A DNA stretch of 25,017 nucleotides from Amoeboaphelidium occidentale (taxonomy: Eukaryota; Aphelidiomycota; Aphelidea). Numbering within the stretch: position 1 is the first letter of the stretch; each line of letters begins with the position of its first letter. The stretch covers positions 1 to 25,017 of the forward strand of contig JALGPX010000116.1 in NCBI GenBank assembly GCA_023515795.1, read 5' to 3'. A program made the translations under genes and the position numbers. Positions 1 through 8,905 of this stretch are shown piece after piece. The notes under the pieces are model-generated. The model made no database searches. It had not been told where the DNA came from and worked only from the letters and a program-made list of their open reading frames with translations.

Positions 1-1
1 T

Positions 2-220
2 GAGGATTTATCAGACAGCCTGGAGCAATTAGCAAGAATAGTTGGTTATGTCCCGCCTAAAGAGACCATCGAGACGCAAGCTGCAGTTGAAGTTGTCGTT
101 TCAGAAGATCAGCCGTCTCAAGATGAAGAACAACCAGTTCTTGAGGACCTACAGGAGGATACAGAACCCGTTGATGATCCCCTGAAACAAGATATCCTCA
201 GTATGCTTCAAAGTATTTAA
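2..220 (+). CDS. 3' end of an unidentified protein gene
   Basis: An open frame enters from the left edge and ends with TAA at 218-220, giving the last 72 residues of a protein. The tail starts with a short amphipathic stretch (LEQLARIVGYV) and continues as a very acidic, Glu/Asp/Gln-rich segment that ends in a hydrophobic mini-helix (DILSMLQSI). No domain is recognisable. It reads in the same direction as the MYND gene, whose ATG lies 54 bp downstream, so the spacing leaves only a short terminator and leader. The low number of stops in this frame, the biased composition and the position support a real C-terminus, but the function is unknown. Confidence 0.55.
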   Translation, partial: EDLSDSLEQLARIVGYVPPKETIETQAAVEVVVSEDQPSQDEEQPVLEDLQEDTEPVDDPLKQDILSMLQSI

Positions 221-274
221 TAGACCATTGAATCAAATCGGTTTCGCTCTGCAATTACAAATTTTAAACCAAAA

Positions 275-2373
275 ATGAACCACGAAGCTGAGGAAACTCA
301 AACGGCACAATCTCGGCAACGACGGCCAAATCCTTCAGCGACGTCATCTAATGCCATGGAAGTTGATAGTCGCGGGAGGACCAGGAATAACGGGATGCCT
401 ATCGACGAAGGACGAATGGATGCGGATGAGTCAGATGTTATTGAGGTTGATACCCCGACAGCTGAGGCTTCAGTTTTGCCAGCAGAGTTTAACCAGTTCC
501 CAATGTCTGCTAATGAAGTATCTCCGCCTGAACAGAATATCGACTGGGACTCTTTTGAGTTTATCCAGATATCGAAGAGCTGGACGACCAAAGACTTAAA
601 TGATAGTCACTCATGGTACATTTACATTCAGGGTATTCTGGTTCAGTCTGCGGATGCTTACGAAAGAGTTCTGCAGAATGAAACTAGGTTGGGATCGAAA
701 AGTACAGCGAGTATTTTTCTATTGGCAGTTAGACATTGTCTGTCTCAAGTGGAATCTGGCCATTTGGGTTTGCTTTTGGGTAAAGTTCAGTCTGCTTCTC
801 CAGAGTTTTCAAGGAAGTTGGCATTCCGGCTGCTTTCCAACGAAAGGCCCGACAAACTGGCCGCTCTAATTAAGCTGATCATCCATTTTCCTGTTCGATC
901 AGCATCTGCGTTCTCTCAAGCGAACTGGACACAAAACTTACAACAGTTGGTTGGAGTGAATAATCCGGAATCTGTTGCTATTGATACAAATGATATAATT
1001 CCTTCATTAAGTTTAGTTCTGAAAATAACTAAACAGGTCATACTCGCAACTGTGGATGTTCGGCTGGTTATCATGAAAGAGCATGGGCTTTTTGTTAAAT
1101 GGCTGGTGTGTATGATATATGAATTGGCTCGGTTGCATTCTACCCTGAATTCACGGGTTGTAGCAGAAGTTATCGAATGCGCTTTGAAATGCATGCAGGA
1201 CTTTGCTTTAGTTGCTGAGAAGGAACATTTTGCGTTATTTGAAGCATTGCCTGTAGTTGACATGATGATACAATTAGTGAAATCTAACTCAGAGGGTATC
1301 ATTGACGACACAGTAAAGTAAGTATCCGAAGGTTTAGATAATTATTTAGACTGCTTCTTTATGCTTATGATTTTGCATCAGAGAAGTTTCAACAAATGGT
1401 TGACGACAGTTCTTTATTTTCTGAGATACTTACACAATTAATGACTAATCCCGCTACTCAATTGCGGATTCTGGACCATCTTACAACACATCTTCTTGTG
1501 AGAGTTCCGTTACGTTTAAGAAAGAATTATTTTGGGGCAATTTTGGCATTGAAAGAACAAACTTGTAAACTTCCATTGTATTTCTTATTAACTGACTTGT
1601 AGCTGAGAACGCGCAACAATTTGCTGTGCGGATAAATCGGTGTTTGAACATTATGGCATTGACAGGAATCAGAGTTGCAGTGTTTGCGATTAATAAGGAA
1701 ATCGTTGAAAATCGGCGCTCAAAACAAGTATGGATGAAAAGGCAGTGCGAGGGATGTCAAAAGACTGAGGCATCTTTTGGGGAATTTATGATGTGTGCAG
1801 GATGTCGTAAAGTTAGATACTGCTCAAAGGTATTTCTTCTTCTGTTATTTGCTCATGTATTTTCAGGATTGTCAAGTTAGGGACTGGAAGTATCATAGAA
1901 TGAGTTGCCATTTCTTTAGACCCAAGCCAGGATTCAGAAGCAGAGGAACACAAACTGCAGTCGATTCATCATGTCAAACAGAAGAAAGTTCTTTTGATAA
2001 CGCTGATTCTTCTAACAACGATGGTTTCAAGCCAGCTCTTCTTGAAGCAAATCCACAGAGTACTCCACAGGCTATGGAGCTGGACCGCCAGGATCATGCA
2101 AGTCCGTCAACATCACGTCAAGCACCTACTAAAACTAAGTCAAGCACAACTGCCGTCCAGCAAAACGATGACGATGAAAATAACGCTCAAGGAAGTAGTA
2201 GTGAAATGAGAAGAAACTCGTCACAGGGTCTGGATGATGATCCACAAAGTAATCAAACTCCTCGCCCAATGGTGAGCACTATTTGTCAGACTGAAGAATC
2301 ATATACTGTTAATTACCTTGCATGGAAATATTCCGGAAGAAAAGAAGAAGGAACGAGTACTCTTGAACACTAA
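275..2373 (+). CDS. MYND zinc-finger protein with LC8-like motifs (4 exons)
   Basis: Exons 275-1317, 1350-1564, 1603-1829 and 1867-2373 join in frame to a 663-aa protein. The three introns (32, 38 and 37 nt) have GTAAGT, GTAAAC and GTATTT donors. Residues 1-80 are low complexity and acidic. About 90-460 are helical, probably a repeat-type scaffold of unknown family. Residues 468-509 hold a complete MYND finger: Cys468, 471, 484, 487, 493, 497, His505 and Cys509. The finger is split by the third intron and only becomes whole after splicing (CSK joined to DCQ), which validates that intron. The Ser/Gln-rich tail carries RGTQT and two CQTEE motifs. MYND fingers usually bind proline-rich partners; the precise role is unknown. 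The first intron could instead use nearby sites (GT at 1313 with AG at 1383, or GT at 1296 with AG at 1381), changing only a few residues. Confidence 0.82.
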
Positions 2374-2450
2374 ATGATCCTCAAAATAGACACATTGAAT
2401 ACTAACGTTAAGCTTGTTTGATTTTGTGATCACAATCATCACGAGACAGA

Positions 2451-4813
2451 ATGTCGGAATCCAAGAGCGCCACCAAAGACGCATACAAACCTGTGGTGAT
2501 AAACTTCAAATTGGGAAAGAATCGTCTACAGTTGACCGTCATACAAGTTCGATCTAATACTACACTGAAGGCGCCGTATGTCAGAGTGCTTCTGGAAGAT
2601 CAAGTTTATAAGACGTCTGTAGCAACTAAGACTGAGGGCTTGTGGAATGAAACTTTTCAGTTTAATGTATCTGTGCATTCTCAGCTATTTGGTGCTTTGC
2701 AAGTATGATATATTTCATTAAGGGATGCTAATTGTTGTAGGTTGACTTGTTCGATTCAAGGTTCCTCGGTGATGTTCATATTGGGAGGTGTGAGATACGG
2801 CTCAGTGTAATTCTTGATCTACCAGAGTCATTTACAAGTTGGTATGAACTGTGGCACAGGAAATTGTCTGATGTGAACACTTCTCCAAATGCCAGACGTT
2901 CTCTGAAAAGTTCAAATGTCGGTGGAATCCAATTGAAGATTGATCATTGCTTCTCAGCTGATAAATATTTGTTCTTGTTCATGGATAGTTATAATTCGAT
3001 GAAACAGTTTCTGGAACGTAAAGCTGAATCTTCTACTGCGACTTCGCAGGACGCAGATGTCGAAGGTGTTTCACCGGAAGCTGCCAAAGAAGCAGAAGAG
3101 CATTTGGCAGAAGTTCAAATGGAGGAGGACTATGACATGGGAAGTCCTGAAGAGGCTCAATTGAAAGAGGAAAAGGAATGGAATGCTTCAACAGAACGAT
3201 TGATGGAAGGCGCCAATTTCTTTTATAAGGAAGACTTATCGATGGACGTGCCAGACAGCATTCCTGGAGAAGGTAGCAGCACCATTTTAGATAAACTTGG
3301 AGACTGGCTGTTATCGAAAGAAACGAATAATGTTCTGAAGAGTATCAGGAAATTGTTTCATGCGTTTGGACAAGGATTAGATATCAGCCATGGATCGATG
3401 ATGGGTGGCTTACTCCAACTGGAACGCTTCTATCATAGTATAGAGACTCGAAGGACAGGGAAAACTGTTCGGGTGCTTGGATTTGTTGAAATGTCTCGGC
3501 ACTTTTGGAAGTTTTCTATGGCATCTTACGGATGGCGAGGCTTAAACTTCTTTGGTAAAAGGAATGATATTCTAAAAGATTCTGTTAGGCGAGACGCAGA
3601 TAGAAAAGCCGTCTTGGAGTTCTTGGCTATTCCTGATGAAAATTTACTTTGTTTTAATCCAGTTACGAAGGGTATCTTCCAGCCAGGCCATTTCGTAGCA
3701 GTTGACGATATGACGCAAAGCCTTGTATTCGTTATAAGAGGAACAATGAGCACTATTGACACGTTGACAGATCTTGTTTGTGAGTATTCTGAATGGAATG
3801 GAGGATTAGCACATGGTGGTATCTTATCTACTGCTACTTGGTTTTTCAGGAATGTGTATCCAACTCTTCTGCAGCATTTAGAAGAACGAAAACTTGAAAA
3901 GCTTATTGTTTGTGGCCATTCACTTGGTGGAGCTACTGCATCGTTAGTGTCAATGATGATTCACGATGCGTTGAAACGAGAGGGCAAAGATCACATACAG
4001 CTCCATTGTTACTCTTTCGCATCACCGCCTTGCGTTTCTTTGAATTTAGCAAAACAATATGAGAATATCATTGATACGTTTGTTGTGGAAGATGATGGTG
4101 TTTGCAGGCTTTCGTATGGACATGTCATGGACTTGAGAAGTATGATTGTTGCTGCTTTAGATGATCATCAACCTGAATCCTTTAAGTTGAGCCCCTCTAT
4201 GGAATCTTTGGATAAAGTGGCCGTTGAGAATCAGAGCGGACCAAATGGCAGATGGTTGGACTTATCCACGTTTTTATTACCTCAAAAAGAGGCAAAGAAA
4301 AGAAAAGACATGTCGACTCTTATTACTTTGCACAATATCAAAAGTTGTAGAGATTCCTTGCGAGATCCTGCTGACGGAAAACTTAAAAACATGAAATTGT
4401 ATTTAGCAGGAACGGTGTATTTTATGCACTATGAAGAGAAATCAAAGAAGCCATTTTCCTCTATGTTGCCGAAATATGATGAACACGGAATTAGTGCCTC
4501 TAGTTCTCCATCAGAGAATGAAAATCGCTCGTCAAAAGGGAATGACGGAAAAGTACTGAAACGTGTCTACATGGAAAAAAGTGATCCTGAGTTTTTCAAT
4601 GAAATGATCATAAGAAGAACTGTATTCCTACAACATATTCCTAATGTTTATGATAAAGCTTTCGAACGGGCATTCGAAACACTCATGATGGAATTGGCAG
4701 ACGAACAAGGTTTGAACAAAAGCTCAGCATCTGCGCCTGCTGGAGTTCTCAGTGATTCGAATTCTTTACTTTCAAGTTCAGGACTTGGAATATCATCCAA
4801 AAGTTTTCGATAA
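2451..4813 (+). CDS. C2-domain class 3 lipase, sn-1 diacylglycerol lipase-like
   Basis: Exons 2451-2702 and 2741-4813 (38-nt intron, GTATGA donor, GCTAAT branch) encode 774 aa. Residues ~20-110 are a C2 domain (PYVRVLLED, then GLWNETFQF), interrupted by the intron; C2 domains bind membranes, often with Ca2+. The hydrolase core follows: an oxyanion strand FVIRGTMS, the nucleophile elbow GHSLGG with Ser478, a probable catalytic Asp near 535-536 in VVEDDGVCRLS, and a C-terminal LQHIPNVYDKAF with His716. This last block matches the position of the catalytic His of diacylglycerol lipases (consensus-like DHMPD). An acidic coiled or disordered insert lies at ~140-200 and another low-complexity insert at ~620-660. 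No membrane segments are evident, unlike animal DAGL-alpha, so membrane attachment probably depends on C2. Likely reaction: release of sn-1 fatty acid from diacylglycerol. Lipase family is firm; substrate is inferred. Confidence 0.87.
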
Positions 4814-4851
4814 ACCCTATTATATTATAAGATTGTTTTTGTGAAAAGGAT

Positions 4852-6277
4852 TTAATCGAATTTGTCGTTGTCGTATGACCAGCCTTTGAATCCTCTGTCT
4901 GAAAACATTCTTACTAGCTCCCTGTTGAACGGAGCGAAGATCTTTTCCATCTTTCGCCTTACATTTGCAGGCAAAGGCTCGTATTGCTGGTTCTTTTCAG
5001 ACACAAAAATCTCATTGCCTTTTCCAAAATTAAAGATTTCTTTCTTGTTGAATGTGGAGTTCCAATTAACATGCCCAAGTCCCAAAAAGTCTTCTATCCT
5101 ACGCATAACCCTATCGGTGTGTTCATAAAACTCCTCGCTCTGAACAACCAAGATTTGATCAGGTGCAAAGAAGCGAGCGTAATTCATCAGTTGCCGCGAA
5201 TAAAGAGATCTTAGAATGGTTTGTAAGCACCAGGTCAATCTCTTCTGGTTTACAGCTGGTATTTTCAAGCTCTCGCTCTCAACCGTAGTTTGTTTCATGT
5301 AGCAAGTAGAGAAGTCTGGCCAATATTCGATCAGATGCATACATTTCTTAAGAATTCGAATCTCTGCATCAACGAAATCTTCATATGGCCTTCCACCGGT
5401 GTAGCGATTATCTCGATCAACTCGAACAGCGTGTTGAAATTGACTGTATGCCCTGTCCACAGGTTCTCTGAATAATGCGATTAACTAGAATATAAGATCT
5501 TGAATTACAGATGATACATTACCTTGATATTTGGAAGTAGTCCTTTTATGCGCTGCGGAGTAAATGGGTGACGGATATAATTGGGAGTGCCTTCACCAGA
5601 GATCAGCCGCATATTCTTGGCTCTTCCTAATCTCTCGAGCTCGTAAACTCTTGTGAAATACTTCATGTACATGCCTAGTGGATGAGTTTCGTTGCTTCCG
5701 CCTTTCTCATCGAAGAATCTGATCTCCTTTTGTCCAATAACTCTCGCTTTCTCAGTTAACGGTAGAACCTGTGGATGCTGCAAAAGATATTTCCACAAAC
5801 TGGTAGTACCACATTTTTGAGCACCGAGAATAATGAACTCTGGCATGACCACCTTGCAACCTTCGTCATCATCGTCACAGTTTTCTGGATTGAACACTAG
5901 AATGATTAGTCTTTATGTCTGATCAAATCGTTACATTTCGTCTCATCCCATGTATTCTTGTAATTGCTTTTGTAATTTTCCGGAAGAAAGTATTTGAAGT
6001 AATTCTCGAAAGGTAGAGGTGCTTCTTCTCCATCTACATCAATATGATCGTCGTATAACGACTTCTTGTGACCGTACGGCAATTCAAGATTATCATCAAC
6101 CACATCGTCCAGACTTGAGTTCCTATGAAAGAAGTTCGTCCATGAAATGAAAAGATAGATCTGGTGTATGGCAAAGAATACGATCAGAATCTGTAGAATC
6201 TTTCGTTGCCACAAGTACGACCATGGATTCGACTGATGATTATGTCTCAGATTATTATTCATGAACATAGCTGGCAT
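4852..6277 (-). CDS. Golgi-type type II membrane sulfotransferase (3 exons)
   Basis: On the minus strand exons 6277-5935, 5896-5523 and 5484-4852 join in frame to 449 aa. Both introns are 38 nt (GTAACG and GTAATG donors, CTAG acceptors). A single hydrophobic segment at ~27-46 after a basic N-terminus predicts a type II anchor with the catalytic domain in the lumen. The PAPS 5'-phosphosulfate loop is ILGAQKCGTTSLWKYLLQHP at ~138-157. The 3'-phosphate site FREPVDRAYSQF (Arg245, Ser253) is rebuilt only across the second intron. Other family marks are KEIRFFDE, GEGTPNY and the late ILVVQSEEF strand. This is a Sulfotransfer_1 domain of the carbohydrate/heparan-sulfate N-sulfotransferase style; it moves sulfate from PAPS to an unknown glycan or other acceptor. 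The ORF opens at a TTG codon at 6280, so ATG at 6277 is taken as start. Its stop is 38 bp from the convergent lipase stop. Confidence 0.88.
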
Positions 6278-6306
6278 CAAGTATCACGAGTATCGATGTT
6301 CCAATA

Positions 6307-6423
6307 TCACTTCCTAGACCCTTTGGATCGATTGAGGGATTGAAGAAATGGTAGGGTGTCACAAGGTTTGAGAATATGGTCGCCTTGACAACCAATGGTT
6401 TCGCCCAGCATGGACACGGACAT
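6307..6423 (-). other. Possible upstream ORF in the sulfotransferase leader
   Basis: A 38-codon ATG-to-TGA frame lies in the 230-bp leader between ATG9 and the sulfotransferase, ending about 30 bp before the sulfotransferase ATG. It encodes no recognisable motif. It could be a uORF that dampens translation, or chance. A GTG-start frame also crosses this stretch and is ignored. Confidence 0.2.
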
Positions 6424-6507
6424 CGCGATTCTAACACTTATAAAGTGAAATGTTATCATTTTATTGATGAAACAACAGTGAAATCATCTAGTTAATCTTT
6501 TAATATG

Positions 6508-8580
6508 TTAGTTGTAAGGGTGTGGATTCTTAGATGTCGACTGAGGCGGCAAAGAAATAGACCGTTCCTGTAGCTCGATAGCATCAGAGTTCTCTGTTTT
6601 TATACTTGTGTTCATAAATGGGGAAGCATAGTTAATACGTACATCATCAAGAGACGGAGGCTCGTAGAAATCGTCAACTCTGCGCTTGTAATCATAATTG
6701 CTGTAATAATTGGAATTTCTATCCTCAGTTGCGGTATTAGTATAAGCCGACTGTTTCAAATTATTAGACATAACAGGGGACTGGACGTCATGCGTTTGCG
6801 ATGGAGCATAATTCGATTCAAGTTCGTGCCCCAAATCTGTTTCGGTATCGTTCTGTTGACCAGCAGGTTTCCATGCAGGATGATGCGACTTGAAGTTCAA
6901 GACAGATTGTTCGAGCTTCTCTTCCATGTCAATATGTGCTCGTGTTTTAGCTTTGCCGTGATCACCATCTAGCCGTCTGAAATCAAACACAGAGAATGTG
7001 CAAACCCAGCCGACACCATCAACATGCACTGTAAACTCTCTAAAGAAGTCTACAATAGCAGATGCACATTGTGGAAGTGAAAATATCAACACAAATGGAG
7101 CCAGTAGTATTGAAAGCATTTCTTGAACAAACAGGACTATTTTCATTTCAAACAGATTCGAAAACTCTTTGTGAACAAACTCAGAGTCCAAGCCACTATT
7201 CTTCCAGCTTATAGGCAAATAGTGTGTTACGGAAACTACTTCTAACAGGAGTCTTTCTGGTTCAAAAACCATACGTGAATCGGGAACCATTGATCGTGCT
7301 GTGGACCAAATAATACCAAACACTCCCAAATACCAAAGGACAGTTCTGCCTTCAGAAATGTAGAATGAGAGTAATATATCATCATCCAGAATAGACAGTA
7401 CTGTCAAGGAAAGTGCAACAGAACCAGCCACAAAGGAAATGAACTGTGCTATAATGGCTACAGACTTTTTGTGAAATTGCGAAACATACTTCTCGGCAAG
7501 TGGATAAGAAGCATTGAGGCGACTCGTGAAGACATGAGGCAACTCATTGAAATCTCTGAATTTCCACCTCGCAATAGGCGAATAAGAACGAGATCCAAGT
7601 TGAGACGGATCCTTATGAAACTCTTGTCCATATTTAAATAGGAAGTAAACACAAAGAAATATCAAGATGAAAGGAGATAACAACAAGTTAAGCAAACCCA
7701 TCAAAATGAACCTCTTCTTAAGCCCCGCTATTAAACGATTTCTGTGCCTGTCTGTTAAAAACTCTTTCCTTACACCAATTTCTTCTCCCTGGTCTGTTTC
7801 CCCGAATGCGTAATTCATAACACATATCGTTAAGTTCCATTCTAAGACTTTGGTCAGCATTTGTTTGCCTCCGAATCCAAAAGTAAGCAATGCAGGAAAT
7901 GGAGGCCTCAAGTTCAAAATATCCTTATTGAACAAAGCTATCAAATAATTCTCCTTCCGCATAATTCTGCTTGCAACATCACTCGCATTAATCCGAGGTG
8001 GAAGGCTCAGCCCAGAATTCGGGTAAATTTCTCCATGCAGCGCTACAACCTTTTGAATAATTTGATCCCAACCTACAGCACTCAGCTCATTATCAGATAC
8101 GCCTAATATTTCATTCACAAATAAGCGCATTCGATCCAAATGAGGATAATCCAACACAATTCTCACCAATTCATAAAGCCAATAGGAAGAAAACATTAAT
8201 AAAGCAACAACGTGTAGAGAATGAAGCTTAGCCATGCATTGTGGAACCAGAGCATCCTGTAAAGTCCTGCGCTTCGATATGTTCTCGTGATCAACGCACG
8301 CAATTAGAAACGTACCAAATCCCAATACAAAGGCCACAGTCAACAAATTCATGATCCTGGCCAGGAGTATCGGAAACATCCCTCCACCGTTGTAGTACTC
8401 ATACAATTGTCCAAAGAAACGATCCCAGTTTCGAGTAGATTTCCATTCAGCAATTAACTTTGCTTTTGCTAGAGGTGTTTCAGTGTTGCTAACGTTCGGA
8501 ATATGAAGATGCTCCTCTGAAGGCGGTGCATCATTACGGATATCTGTCAGTTTTCGGTAATTCCGCATAACATTCGACAT
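6508..8580 (-). CDS. ATG9: Autophagy-related protein 9 (lipid scramblase)
   Basis: Intronless 690-aa frame with ATG at 8580. Atg9 is the only multispanning core autophagy protein; it travels in vesicles, seeds the phagophore and scrambles lipids between leaflets. Family blocks are clear and in order: NWDRFFGQLYEYYNGGGMF near residue 52, the first membrane helix NLLTVAFVLGFGTFL, CVDHENISKRRTL, a second helix VVALLMFSSYWLYELVRIV, the central WKFRDFNELPHVFTSRLNAS, then SMVPDSRMVFEPERLLLEV and THYLPISW, and a re-entrant hydrophobic region LFVQEMLSILLAPFVLIFSL. The C-terminal ~130 residues are disordered and Asn/Ser-rich. The protein is shorter than the roughly 1000-aa yeast version because the N-terminal disordered extension is brief (~45 aa). 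It is divergently placed from the BTB gene with a 325-bp shared upstream region. Confidence 0.97.
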   Translation of the reverse strand: MSNVMRNYRKLTDIRNDAPPSEEHLHIPNVSNTETPLAKAKLIAEWKSTRNWDRFFGQLYEYYNGGGMFPILLARIMNLLTVAFVLGFGTFLIACVDHENISKRRTLQDALVPQCMAKLHSLHVVALLMFSSYWLYELVRIVLDYPHLDRMRLFVNEILGVSDNELSAVGWDQIIQKVVALHGEIYPNSGLSLPPRINASDVASRIMRKENYLIALFNKDILNLRPPFPALLTFGFGGKQMLTKVLEWNLTICVMNYAFGETDQGEEIGVRKEFLTDRHRNRLIAGLKKRFILMGLLNLLLSPFILIFLCVYFLFKYGQEFHKDPSQLGSRSYSPIARWKFRDFNELPHVFTSRLNASYPLAEKYVSQFHKKSVAIIAQFISFVAGSVALSLTVLSILDDDILLSFYISEGRTVLWYLGVFGIIWSTARSMVPDSRMVFEPERLLLEVVSVTHYLPISWKNSGLDSEFVHKEFSNLFEMKIVLFVQEMLSILLAPFVLIFSLPQCASAIVDFFREFTVHVDGVGWVCTFSVFDFRRLDGDHGKAKTRAHIDMEEKLEQSVLNFKSHHPAWKPAGQQNDTETDLGHELESNYAPSQTHDVQSPVMSNNLKQSAYTNTATEDRNSNYYSNYDYKRRVDDFYEPPSLDDVRINYASPFMNTSIKTENSDAIELQERSISLPPQSTSKNPHPYN

Positions 8581-8905
8581 TTATGAAACTCAGTTCAGAC
8601 AAACGGCGCAATTGGTTGAAATCGCTGAATCAGATCATCAGGTGATTTGCTGTTTGGTTTGGGCTTCACGGTTGCACGTATGCGTTATACTTAAATACCG
8701 AGTACAGCCGTGCGTAAATCATTAAATTTATCTGGAACTCAAAGAGATTTCTTCGAGTTGAAACTTCACTTAGTTTTCGGAACTAAATGCTTGAAGCATC
8801 ACGCGACCTTCAGTTAGGTAAATGAGCATGTTTCATTAACAACAGAGATCATACATATAGGCTGTCACATCATCGAAATTAGGCAGTACGCTTACGGGAG
8901 TTGTG
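8581..8905. promoter_or_regulatory. Shared divergent upstream region of ATG9 and the BTB gene
   Basis: This 325-bp gap separates two divergent start codons and contains no credible ORF. An ATTGG (CCAAT on the ATG9 strand) is at 8611-8615. A TACTTAAATA element near 8688-8697 is the best TATA-like string toward the BTB gene. A 28-nt stretch at 8818-8845 (GTAAAT...AACAG) could be a leader intron but is shorter than any supported intron here. Motif assignment is by eye only. Confidence 0.4.

Noticed and set aside
916-1311. A 131-codon minus-strand ORF opposite the MYND gene
   Set aside because: Antisense to a well-supported exon, with no domain or upstream signals.
4862-5475. Plus-strand ORFs over the sulfotransferase gene
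   Set aside because: They are antisense shadows without recognisable motifs; the minus strand has the complete catalytic motifs.
6255-6437. A 60-codon minus-strand frame upstream of the sulfotransferase
   Set aside because: It begins at GTG, has no motif and cannot be joined in phase to the sulfotransferase exon.
8818-8845. A 28-nt intron in the BTB leader
   Set aside because: It has GT and AG ends but is shorter than every frame-supported intron here and has no coding join to test it.
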